DNA from: Nitrospinota bacterium
GTDB lineage: Bacteria; Nitrospinota; Nitrospinia; Nitrospinales; VA-1
Direction: 5' to 3'
Length of the DNA: 64,000 nt
Assembly: GCA_027619975.1 (NCBI GenBank)
Contig: JAQCGX010000005.1
Span: forward strand, 1-64,000
The position numbers were made by a program, and so were the translations under genes. The notes beneath the pieces were generated by a model, which ran no database searches, was not told the origin of the DNA, and was given only the letters and a program-made list of their open reading frames with translations. Below are positions 9,213 through 16,889 of this stretch, one piece after another. Each line of letters opens with the position of its first letter. Positions within the stretch are counted from its first letter, which is position 1.

Positions 9213-9566
9213 CGCTTAGATCCTCACCCCATCGTATCAAAAAGATTAAACTTTTCAATAGGTTGCGCTATTTTACGCCCATTGTCACCCCAGGGAGGCA
9301 AAACTTCTTAATAATCAAGGCCTCCTTGCATTCCTATTTATCGGACAAATAAAGGGAAACTTAAGAGCCTCAATCACAATTTATGTGATTTTAAATTTTT
9401 GATTGTTATCTAAAATAACTATTAATTAAGGGTTTGTCAAGCCTTCAGCCCTCTTTTTAGGAGCAATATGAGGGGGATTAAAATAAGGTTTTTCTTGATA
9501 AAATTCTTTCCAGGCCTGCGATTGGGGTAGAATAAATGATTTTTTGGGCAAGGTTTGGAGTATCAA
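9213..9566. other. Intergenic gap between flgM and the Nudix gene
   Basis: About 350 bases between divergent flgM and the Nudix gene. It is AT-rich with no convincing open frame, RNA or repeat. It should carry both promoters, but I could not single out a good sigma-70 or sigma-28 box. Confidence 0.5.
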
Positions 9567-10010
9567 ATGATGAAATTTCGCAATCCGGTTCCTACCGTCG
9601 ATATCATTATACAATTGGCAGACGGTTCTATTGTATTGATTGAAAGGGCCAATCCTCCTTATGGATGGGCCTTGCCGGGGGGCTATGTGGACTATGGGGA
9701 ATCTTTGGAAGATGCCGCGATTCGTGAAGCCAGGGAAGAAACTTCACTGGATATTGAATTGCTGGGCCAATTTCACACCTATTCGGACCCTAAGCGAGAT
9801 TCGCGGCAACATAATATTTCCACGGTTTTCATCGCTCGGTCTTTCGGGGCCCCAAAAGGTGCCTCGGACGCTCGGCGGGCGGATGTGTTTTTTGAAAATT
9901 CCCTGCCCACGCCTTTAGTTTTTGACCACAGTCAGATCCTGAAAGACTATTTTCAAGCTATCCGCGACAATGCAGACGTAAAACTGCCCACGAAACAGGT
10001 CAAACCCTGA
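9567..10010 (+). CDS. Nudix hydrolase
   Basis: A 147-residue Nudix protein that should cleave a nucleoside diphosphate linked to another group. The Nudix box spans residues 39-58: G39, E45, R53-E54 and E57-E58 fit GX5EX7REUXEE. The context [19 protein letters not shown] and the short length resemble ADP-ribose pyrophosphatase-like members, but the substrate cannot be assigned. The start is the ATG at 9567 (or the next codon), with TTGGAG at 9555-9560; a TTG start at 9555 would overlap that site. It lies 28 bases ahead of the M28 peptidase-like gene and probably shares its transcript. Confidence 0.88.
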   Translation: MMKFRNPVPTVDIIIQLADGSIVLIERANPPYGWALPGGYVDYGESLEDAAIREAREETSLDIELLGQFHTYSDPKRDSRQHNISTVFIARSFGAPKGASDARRADVFFENSLPTPLVFDHSQILKDYFQAIRDNADVKLPTKQVKP

Positions 10011-10038
10011 TTCTCACCACTTGGATAGGACAAAATAT

Positions 10039-10962
10039 ATGCGAAAAATTTGGCAATTGGCTTTATTGACGGGGATACTGATTTGTCAGGGGGGCATCGA
10101 CTCCAGGCCGGTTGGAGCGCAGGAATTGCAGGTCCATTCTGAGAGTGCCTGGAGCTATTTAAAGACGCTGACCGGGTTTGGACCTAGAAATCCTGGCAGT
10201 CCGGGTTATCTCAAAACGATGGAGTTGATCAAGCGGGTGGGCAGAAAATATGCGGATGAGATTGACGAACAGGTTTTCTTTTTCCCGGTAGGCAACGGAA
10301 AAAAGTTGAAGATGTCCAATTTTCGTTTGCAATTCAAGGGCAACCGCAAAGGTGCTCCCATTTTGATCGGAGCTCATTTTGACACCCGGCCCTATGCCGA
10401 CGAAGAGTCCAGTCCCTCCCTGCAATCACGGCCGATTTTAGGGGCCAACGATGGCGGGTCCGGGACTGCGGTGTTGCTGGCTTTGGCAGAGTACCTGAAG
10501 CAAAACCGGGACCGCAGGTCGGTGGAGATGGTTTTTTTCGATGGTGAAGATTATGGCAGGAAGGGTTCCGGGGAAAATTTACTGGGGTCCACCCATTACG
10601 CCAGTCAATTGAGAGAATCCAGTCCCGATACCTGGCCCTATTGCGTGATCGTTATCGATATGATCGGCGACCGGGATCTGCAAATTTTTAGAGAAACGCA
10701 TTCGGTGAAAAGCGCATCCTGGCTGGTGGATCTTATTCATGATAGCGCTGACGCAAAGAAAGTTTCGCAGTTCATCAATAAAAGTAAATACACCATCTTT
10801 GACGATCATTACCCGTTCATAGGTCTTGGAATTCCGTCCGTGGTGTTGATCGACTTTGATTACCCGCATTGGCACAAAATGACGGATACCCTGGACAAAT
10901 GTTCTCCAGAGAGCCTGTTTTCGGTATTTTCGGTGGTGGTGGAAGCGTTGGGGAAAATTTAA
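10039..10962 (+). CDS. M28-family peptidase / glutaminyl-peptide cyclotransferase-like, secreted
   Basis: A 307-residue exported zinc protein. The signal peptide covers about residues 1-29. Metal-site motifs of the M28/glutaminyl cyclase family are all visible: AHFDTRPYAD, ILGANDGGSGTAVLL, FFDGEDYG, DMIGDRD and DYPHWHKMTDTLDKCS. The pattern GANDGGSG with FDYPHWHKMTDT is closer to glutaminyl cyclases, which form N-terminal pyroglutamate, than to aminopeptidases. The start is the ATG at 10039 with GGATAGGA eight bases upstream; a TTG 18 bases earlier is part of that site. It follows the Nudix gene closely and converges with the trypsin-TPR gene 11 bases after its stop. Confidence 0.82.
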   Translation: MRKIWQLALLTGILICQGGIDSRPVGAQELQVHSESAWSYLKTLTGFGPRNPGSPGYLKTMELIKRVGRKYADEIDEQVFFFPVGNGKKLKMSNFRLQFKGNRKGAPILIGAHFDTRPYADEESSPSLQSRPILGANDGGSGTAVLLALAEYLKQNRDRRSVEMVFFDGEDYGRKGSGENLLGSTHYASQLRESSPDTWPYCVIVIDMIGDRDLQIFRETHSVKSASWLVDLIHDSADAKKVSQFINKSKYTIFDDHYPFIGLGIPSVVLIDFDYPHWHKMTDTLDKCSPESLFSVFSVVVEALGKI

Positions 10963-10973
10963 GCGCGGCCCGG

Positions 10974-12338
10974 CTATCTGACGGCGGCGGGAGAGAGTTT
11001 CGCCAGCGCTTGCTGGGCTTCCTGATTTTCGGGGTCCATTTGTAAAATGATTTCGAGTTGTTTTTTGGCTTCCTGATTTTTTCCCAAACGGTGGGTGGTC
11101 TGGTACAGCTTCCAATGCAGGGAAAGAAAATCCAACCCCAGTTCCTCCGACTTGCCATAAGTTTTTTGCGCCTCTTCCAGCTGGTTCAGAGAGAAATAAG
11201 AATTCCCTAGATTATAATAGGCGATGGCAAATTCCGGATCGAGCCGGATGGTTTTTTGCAGGTGAGGAACCGCCTCGGCGGCCCGGTCGAGTTTATTGAG
11301 AGCGGCTCCCAGATTGGACAGGGCCTGGGTAAAATTGGGATAATTTTGAACGGCTTGCTCAAACATGGAAACGGCTTTTTCCAGTTTTCCGGCGCGGAAA
11401 TAATAGCCTCCCAGGTTTGACAGAGCTTCCGGGAAATTGGGATTGATCTTGATAATTTTTTCATAGTCAGCAATGGTTTCATCGATCAAACCTTGATCCC
11501 GCTTTGCCGCCGCCAGGTCATAAAGAGCCAGCACAAAATTGGGATCTACTTTTAATACCTTTTGAAAGTTCAGGATGGCCTCGTCCAGGTCGCCCTTGCC
11601 ATAAAGCGAAAAATTTCCCCGGTAATACATGGCTTCCTTGGAATCGCGATCTTCCTGCAAAAGCTGGTCAAGGGTCATACCTTTTTTTTGATCCAGGAAG
11701 GGCTCGACCTCATGAATGGGCAAGGCTAGGTTGATCCCCCGGCCTTCCAGGGTCGCAATGCCGATCACTTTATTTTCCTTATCCACAACCGGTCCGCCGC
11801 TGAAGCCGGGTCCAAAGGTGGTGGAGTTGTATATGTAAGAGAAATTCGGGTCCGCCTGCGGGTGGACGCCCAGAACAAAACCGAAGGTTTGCAGAAGGTC
11901 GCCTTTTAAACTGCCTTCATCCTCCCTTACGCTTTGAGACAAATACCCCAAGGCGCTGGAATAATCGTAGGCCTGGACTTGACGCGAATCCCCAATTTCC
12001 AGAGTGGAATAAAACCCTTCTCTAAGTTTCAATACCGCAAAGTCTTTGATGCGGTCTACTTTTAAAACCTGCCGAACGGGAACCTGGGACCCATTTGAGA
12101 AAACAGCGTTTACAGAAACCGCATCGACAAGAACATGGTAATTGGTGATGAGGGTTCCATCCGGTTTGACGATGAAACCGGTTCCCGTGCCAATCATCTC
12201 TCCTTTTTTATCCTTACAGGTCAACAGAACAATGGCGCTTTTGTTGACCTCGTGACCCAATGCCTGGGAATACAGACCCGCAACCAGCAGGGCGGCGATC
12301 AGAAATAGAACGATTTTCTTCAACAGTATCTTTTGCAT
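10974..12338 (-). CDS. Secreted trypsin-like serine protease with C-terminal TPR repeats
   Basis: A 454-residue protein with a signal peptide (about residues 1-28), an S1C-type trypsin domain and a TPR array. The triad is visible: H68 in TNYHV, D99 in IKDFAVLKL and S180 in GPGFSGGPV. From about residue 230 to 440 there are five or six TPR units, for example NFVLALYDLAAAKRDQGL and FPEALSNLGGYYFRAGKLE. Unlike DegP/HtrA there is no PDZ domain; the TPRs take that place and may recruit substrates. It is a single gene facing the M28 gene. The protease class is clear; the target is unknown. Confidence 0.87.
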   Translation of the reverse strand: MQKILLKKIVLFLIAALLVAGLYSQALGHEVNKSAIVLLTCKDKKGEMIGTGTGFIVKPDGTLITNYHVLVDAVSVNAVFSNGSQVPVRQVLKVDRIKDFAVLKLREGFYSTLEIGDSRQVQAYDYSSALGYLSQSVREDEGSLKGDLLQTFGFVLGVHPQADPNFSYIYNSTTFGPGFSGGPVVDKENKVIGIATLEGRGINLALPIHEVEPFLDQKKGMTLDQLLQEDRDSKEAMYYRGNFSLYGKGDLDEAILNFQKVLKVDPNFVLALYDLAAAKRDQGLIDETIADYEKIIKINPNFPEALSNLGGYYFRAGKLEKAVSMFEQAVQNYPNFTQALSNLGAALNKLDRAAEAVPHLQKTIRLDPEFAIAYYNLGNSYFSLNQLEEAQKTYGKSEELGLDFLSLHWKLYQTTHRLGKNQEAKKQLEIILQMDPENQEAQQALAKLSPAAVR

Positions 12339-12570
12339 AAATGGGCTGTCTCTGACGCAACCTGTTTGCTGGATTGGGCTCCAACACCCGCCCCAGACAC
12401 CTTATTGAAAAAACTTTGGATAGAAATTATTTTATAAGTTAAAAATGGATATTACAACTCATTTCGGTTGAGAAATGGGATGCGATCTGCATGCAAAACA
12501 GAGGCTTAAAAGGGGGGGGCGTGCTTCCGGGCTTTGCTTGGATGAGGGTGGAGAAGTTGGTATGCAGGAT

Positions 12571-12603
12571 AAAAAAATGCCGCCCCATATTGGAGCGGCA
12601 TTT
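12571..12603 (-). terminator. Rho-independent terminator of the DUF4399 gene
   Basis: On the minus strand ATGCCGCTCCAATATGGGGC and its complement form a strong GC stem followed by seven T residues, 20 bases after the DUF4399 stop codon. Confidence 0.8.
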
Positions 12604-12622
12604 AATACGAAACTGTCAGACC

Positions 12623-13036
12623 TTATTTTACTGTGATTTCGATTTTAGTCGTGATCGCAGGGTCATAAGGAACATGGTTTCCCTTGGCGAACAAAGCGCT
12701 GATGCTGTGCTTGCCAGCGTCTAACGTAAGCTCTTTGCAGGTGGAACCATCGCCCATGTGAACATGCTGAGCATCTTTTCCAATGGGTTTGCTGAGGTCA
12801 CTGGGAAGCTCAGTGTCAATCAGTAAATGATGGTGGCCTTTACCGTCATTGACGCCGTTTTTAGCCGGTTCAACCTCAACGCCATGAGTTTCCATGCAAA
12901 CTTTAACAGGGCTTGAAACGACAGCGCCGTTAGGGGGTTCAGTGATTTTTACCGAATTGCCCGCAGAGGCCGCTGTAATGCCAAAAACGAAAAGAATTAC
13001 CAGGATTGTGAAAAATTTAACTGAAAAATTACGCAT
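12623..13036 (-). CDS. DUF4399 periplasmic protein
   Basis: A 137-residue secreted protein whose signal peptide ends near the GITAASAG region. The rest matches the DUF4399 family: KITEPPNGAVVSSPVKVCMETHGVEVEPA, GHHHLLID and QHVHMGDGSTC. The clustered histidines suggest metal binding, though this has not been shown. It has two cysteines in the mature part. The start is the ATG at 13036, ten bases after AGGAG; an upstream in-frame codon lacks a signal. It is monocistronic, with a strong terminator. The biological role of DUF4399 is unknown; an Ig-like surface or periplasmic binding domain is likely. Confidence 0.78.
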   Translation of the reverse strand: MRNFSVKFFTILVILFVFGITAASAGNSVKITEPPNGAVVSSPVKVCMETHGVEVEPAKNGVNDGKGHHHLLIDTELPSDLSKPIGKDAQHVHMGDGSTCKELTLDAGKHSISALFAKGNHVPYDPAITTKIEITVK

Positions 13037-13632
13037 AATGCCAAGACTCCTTAAAATCAATATTATTAGGACCTCCCAACGATACTAAGTCAAATGCAAC
13101 TTCGTATTCAAAAAAGTACTTTAACTCATATTATAAAAAAAATTCAGAAAGTGAACCCATAAAACCCATCCTTTATCACGTTCATAAAAACAAAGAATTT
13201 CTTGCCGGGGAGCTTTGCGGACGAAGACAATTTTCTCTAAGATTAAAAAAACATACAAAAGATTCGAGAAAGTAAAAATATTTTGTGCATGTTAAAAATG
13301 ACTTATTTCTATTGCAGAGGTTATTTCTGGAAAAAATATCGTTTTAACGATATGGGCGATCTGCAAGCATTGCCTTTTGAAGAGTTCGGGGTTATGTTTG
13401 AAATATCTAAGATAAGCAGGTGTGTCAGTTTGTTTGGCAAAGTACTCGGCGGTGGAAGGCAATAAACGGCAACCTGAAATTAAAAATTCTTCTATTTCCC
13501 TTGACATAAAAATAATTGTTAAATAACCTCGTTAATTAACCTATTAGTTTCGCTACATACAAAGAATAATCAAAAGGTTGGAAAACAAGATTGTTTGTTC
13601 CGGCTTGCGTATTGAACCCTTAGGAGGTCGTG
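13037..13632. other. AT-rich gap upstream of DUF4399 and mrp
   Basis: Nearly 600 bases of AT-rich DNA between the divergent DUF4399 and Mrp genes. Short overlapping frames exist on both strands (about 13283-13507) but lack ribosome sites. It contains the candidate mrp promoter at 13501-13529; otherwise I see no RNA gene or repeat. Confidence 0.45.
13501..13529 (+). promoter_or_regulatory. Candidate promoter for the Mrp gene
   Basis: TTGACA at 13501-13506 with a 17-base spacer to TAACCT. The -35 is perfect, the -10 weak (three of six). It would leave a leader of roughly 95 bases. Confidence 0.35.
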
Positions 13633-14538
13633 ATGGTAGTAACAGGAGAATGCAGGCTCCTTCACACATGCGAGATGTGTGAGTTTAATAATGATACCGA
13701 TTGCAAAGCCGACAAAAATGAACACAACCGCTGGCTTGTTAATAAGCGGATGGGTGATATTAAGTTCAAATTGATTGTCGGCAGTAATAAAGGCGGCGTT
13801 GGGAAAAGCACGGTGACAACCAACCTCGCCATTGCCCTTCAGGAAAAAGGCTTCAAGGTGGGTCTTGCCGATGCCGATTTACACGGTCCCAACGTTCCCA
13901 AGTTATTAAACGCCGAAAATATCCGCCTGAAGTCTACCGAGGAAGGCATTGATCCTTACGAAACACGCAACGGCCTCAAAGTCGCCTCATTAGGTTTTCT
14001 GATTGAAGATCCCAATATGCACATCGCCTGGCGCGATGCTGTCAAATACGATTTTATTATAGAATTGCTGGGCAATATCAATTGGGGGACACTGGACTAT
14101 TTGCTCTTCGACCTTCCGCCTGGAACCGGGAACGAACAGATCACCATCATCGATTTTATCGGAGACGTCGATGGGGCGGTCATCGTGACCACTCCACAGG
14201 ATATGGCTCTGCTGGACGCCAGAAAGATGATCTCTTTCGCCAGAGACAGTAATGTCCCGATCGTGGGTGTGGTCGAAAATATGAGCACACTCATCTGTCC
14301 TCATTGTGAAAAAGATATTGACGTGTTTAAAAAGGGCGGGGGAGAAAGACTTGCGCAGGAGCTGGTGCTTCCCTATCTGGGGAAAATTCCGCTGGATTTG
14401 GAAATCACCAAATGCTCGGACAGCGGGGAACCGATTGTTCTATCGAAACCCGACTCTGTCGCCGCCAAAGCCTTCTTGCAACTGGCGGACAACTGCCATA
14501 AATTTCTTAACCCAGAGGCTTCAGTAACCGCAGGTTAA
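13633..14538 (+). CDS. mrp: Mrp/NBP35-family P-loop ATPase, iron-sulfur cluster carrier
   Basis: A 301-residue protein expected to bind and transfer a [4Fe-4S] cluster in the cytoplasm. The deviant Walker A GSNKGGVGKST starts near residue 50 and the switch region reads LLFDLPPGTGNEQ. The dimer-bridging CxxC (CPHC) lies in the C-terminal half. The N-terminus has an additional cysteine cluster, C7-x5-C13-x2-C16-x7-C24, reminiscent of the N-terminal cluster site of eukaryotic Nbp35 and uncommon in bacterial Mrp. The start is the ATG at 13633, five bases after TAGGAGG; the GTG just before is too close. It is followed by two repeat elements, so it is probably monocistronic. Confidence 0.9.
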   Translation: MVVTGECRLLHTCEMCEFNNDTDCKADKNEHNRWLVNKRMGDIKFKLIVGSNKGGVGKSTVTTNLAIALQEKGFKVGLADADLHGPNVPKLLNAENIRLKSTEEGIDPYETRNGLKVASLGFLIEDPNMHIAWRDAVKYDFIIELLGNINWGTLDYLLFDLPPGTGNEQITIIDFIGDVDGAVIVTTPQDMALLDARKMISFARDSNVPIVGVVENMSTLICPHCEKDIDVFKKGGGERLAQELVLPYLGKIPLDLEITKCSDSGEPIVLSKPDSVAAKAFLQLADNCHKFLNPEASVTAG

Positions 14539-14561
14539 TTTTCGCGACGAATGCAAATTAG

Positions 14562-14750
14562 CAGGTTGCTGAAAAAGTCCCAAACACGAGGGTTTCCACT
14601 GTTGTCATGCTGAGCTTGTCGAAGTATGACCTTGATGTAAGGGCTGTTTTCACATTTCGACATACCCCTCTGGGGCATGAAGGCAATTGTCGAATATCAC
14701 AAGCTCAGTGTGACAGTTGTGGCTAGCAAGAATAGTTTTTCAGCGACCTG
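14562..14750. mobile_element. MITE-like element, family II copy 1
   Basis: A 189-bp non-coding element bounded by imperfect inverted repeats, CAGGTTGCTGAAAAAG at the left and TTTTTCAGCGACCTG at the right. It is flanked by direct TTAG repeats at 14558-14561 and 14751-14754. The interior holds divergent palindromic arms (TGAGCTTGTCGAAG type). It matches the element at 54870-55014. It encodes no transposase, so it would need one supplied in trans. Confidence 0.8.
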
Positions 14751-14787
14751 TTAGGGAGTTTCAATTTGTATGATGAACCAATCTTAA

Positions 14788-15009
14788 AGGCATCTCTAAA
14801 AATTGACTAAATGCTCCTAATCGTCAATTTAAGGAGATGGCTTTGTTTTAGTGGGACAGGCTTTCCAGCCTGTCCGCACGGGCTGGAAAGGCGGAATTAA
14901 ATTCCGCACTTCCGCATAAACTTTAAGGATAGGTCGCCCGTGCCACTGATATATGAAATCCTTGTACAATGTTCAATTTCCTGTAATAAAATAATTTTTA
15001 GAGCCAACC
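14788..15009. mobile_element. MITE-like element, family I copy B
   Basis: A 222-bp element inverted relative to the other copies. The left end is AGGCATCTCTAAAAATT; the right end, AATTTTTAGAGCCAACC, is diverged in its last bases. TTAA lies on both sides (14784-14787 and 15010-15013). The interior holds the shared palindromes built on GCACGGGCTGGAAAG, plus an extra TTAAATTCCGCACTTCCG segment also seen in copy A. It lies 38 bases after the family II element, forming a two-element cluster between mrp and the DsbA-like gene. Confidence 0.75.
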
Positions 15010-15130
15010 TTAATTAAATTGGCGGTTGCAAAGGTTTAAACGTATCCTACATAGGAGGTCTCACTAAGTTATACAGGTGACCCCGGTAGGGAATTCATAT
15101 TTAAAACTGACTCTAAGGTGATTTCTGATT

Positions 15131-16234
15131 GTGATCTTCAAAAATTATATTTTTTCTAAAAAAAGCAACAGACTTTTGACCCTTAGTTTACTCCTTGTTC
15201 TATTTGGAGTCTTCCCTGCAACAACACTGTATGCCGATCCTTCTCCGGTTCAGATCTATTCCAATAATCCCGTCGTGGCCACAGTCGACGGGGAGCCCCT
15301 TATGATGGATGATCTGAAAAATGCCCAGATCCATGACGCCATGTCCCAGCTTCACAGCATGCAATCCGTGGTATTGAAAGAGAAAATACTCGATCAGCTC
15401 GTTAAAAAGCACCCTGATTTTTTGGATGACGGCGCTGTAAAAGTTACGGATAAGCAGATCGCTGAATTTTATGAAAATACCCCTGGCGTCAAGCAACTGG
15501 GCAATCCTGAAAAAATGAAAGATGAGATTCGCGAGTATCTCGAAAGAGTTACCAGGGATTCTTATATTGAAAAAAAATATCAGTATGCTCTTAATAAGAA
15601 ATGGGTCCAAATTTACTTAAAACCTCCCAGTGAGTTCAGGGTGGTCGCAGAGTTGGGAACCGCGTCTTTGTGGAACCGCTCGGATGTGAAAAAAGACAGA
15701 AAAGTTTTAATCCTGGAATATTCAGATTTTCAATGTCCTTTTTGCAAACGGGTGCAGAAGACTCTCGACGAGTTGCGTAAAAAATATTCCGAACAGGTTG
15801 AGTTTGGTTACCGTCATTTCCCACTGCCGTTTCATAAAGAAGCAACAACCCTTGCGGAAGCTGTAGAGTGCGCGAGGGATCAGGGACGATTTTGGGAGCT
15901 TCAGTCCATCTTGTATGAAAAAACCGATGATGCTCAAGCGCTGACCGAGACCGACATCATTCAATTAGCCCGGCAAGCAGGGGTCAAGGAATTAAAGGAT
16001 TTTCAAACCTGTTGGAAGGAAAGAAAATATAAAACCCGGGTAACGGACGATATCCGCGATGGGGCTCAGCTGGGCATTCAGGGAACGCCAACGTTTGTTG
16101 TTGGGCTTTACGATTCGGAAAGCGGGACGGTTTCAGGGGAGATGTTTTCTGGAGCGGTTTCCCAGGATAAGTTTGTTCAAACCATCGAGAAATATCTCGC
16201 CTTATCTCGTGCCGAGGCAAAACTGGTTCGGTAA
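15131..16234 (+). CDS. Periplasmic DsbA-like thioredoxin protein with SurA-N-like region
   Basis: A 367-residue exported protein. A signal segment (about residues 14-35) is followed by a helical stretch of 130 residues starting VVATVDGEPLMMDDLKNA, similar to SurA-type N-terminal chaperone regions. From about residue 190 there is a DsbA/thioredoxin_4 fold with the active site C202-PF-C205 and a cis-proline loop GIQGTPTF. The likely role is oxidising or isomerising disulfides in secreted proteins. The start is GTG at 15131, ten bases after AAGGTG; there is no ATG nearby in frame. The DsbD-N-like gene follows after 63 bases, making this a thiol-redox pair. Confidence 0.83.
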   Translation: MIFKNYIFSKKSNRLLTLSLLLVLFGVFPATTLYADPSPVQIYSNNPVVATVDGEPLMMDDLKNAQIHDAMSQLHSMQSVVLKEKILDQLVKKHPDFLDDGAVKVTDKQIAEFYENTPGVKQLGNPEKMKDEIREYLERVTRDSYIEKKYQYALNKKWVQIYLKPPSEFRVVAELGTASLWNRSDVKKDRKVLILEYSDFQCPFCKRVQKTLDELRKKYSEQVEFGYRHFPLPFHKEATTLAEAVECARDQGRFWELQSILYEKTDDAQALTETDIIQLARQAGVKELKDFQTCWKERKYKTRVTDDIRDGAQLGIQGTPTFVVGLYDSESGTVSGEMFSGAVSQDKFVQTIEKYLALSRAEAKLVR

Positions 16235-16297
16235 CGATCTCAACCGATTCCACCCGCTTGCCTTCCCAGGGAAGCCGTGTTGAAGTGAGCGATCCAC

Positions 16298-16861
16298 ATG
16301 TTCTTGATCCGTCCTTTTCAGAGATCCGTTTTATATTTATTGACCGGGTTGAGTGTGCTGATCGTTGCCGCATTGATTTTCCCAGCCTCTTCAACTTTTG
16401 CTTTCCAGTCTTTTGAAGAGTTTTCCCGATCCAAGAACAATATTTCCAGCATCAATGTTACCCCTTCCACTGACCCTGTCGAGGCGAAACCGGGCGAGAA
16501 TTTTGACCTGCATCTATGGGTGCAGTTGTCCGAGGGATGGCATATTTATTCCCTGGAATCCCAAGGCAAGGACGAAACCCTGGCCACGCAAATTCATTTC
16601 CGCGAAAATATTTTTCAGCCGAAAGATCATTGGATAGAACCTGAGCCCATCATTACCTTGGATGGGGCTTTAGACAAAGTGGTTAAAGTTCATCAAAACG
16701 CAGTCCGGTTCAGCCGCAGACTGAGGGTTCCGAGTCATCTCAAACCCGGAACGCATGCCATTTCCGGGACCATCGAGTTTCGAGCCTGCGATAATAAAAT
16801 ATGTTCCCTGCCCAGAGAAGTTGGTTTTCAAACAAAACTCCGGGTGCTGGGAGACGAATAA
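16298..16861 (+). CDS. Stand-alone DsbD N-terminal (alpha) domain protein
   Basis: A 187-residue exported protein with an N-terminal hydrophobic segment (about residues 12-36). The remainder matches the periplasmic N-terminal domain of DsbD: LWVQLSEGWHIYSLES early, and ACDNKICSLPREVGF late, where C164 and C169 form the C-x4-C redox pair. The transmembrane electron-carrying domain and the C-terminal thioredoxin domain of DsbD are missing, so it must receive electrons from another protein. It follows the DsbA-like gene and precedes the DHH-CBS-CCA gene by 28 bases; the three probably share a transcript. Confidence 0.82.
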   Translation: MFLIRPFQRSVLYLLTGLSVLIVAALIFPASSTFAFQSFEEFSRSKNNISSINVTPSTDPVEAKPGENFDLHLWVQLSEGWHIYSLESQGKDETLATQIHFRENIFQPKDHWIEPEPIITLDGALDKVVKVHQNAVRFSRRLRVPSHLKPGTHAISGTIEFRACDNKICSLPREVGFQTKLRVLGDE

Positions 16862-16889
16862 GTTTTTAAGCTAAAAAGATGAGTTGTCA

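Noticed and set aside
13283-13507. Overlapping short frames on both strands in the gap before mrp
   Set aside because: Neither has a ribosome site or family resemblance, and the region contains a likely promoter instead.
15078-15122. A 14-codon frame after an AGGAGG sequence near 15052
   Set aside because: The distance from the ribosome site to the GTG is too long, and the peptide has no resemblance to known leaders.
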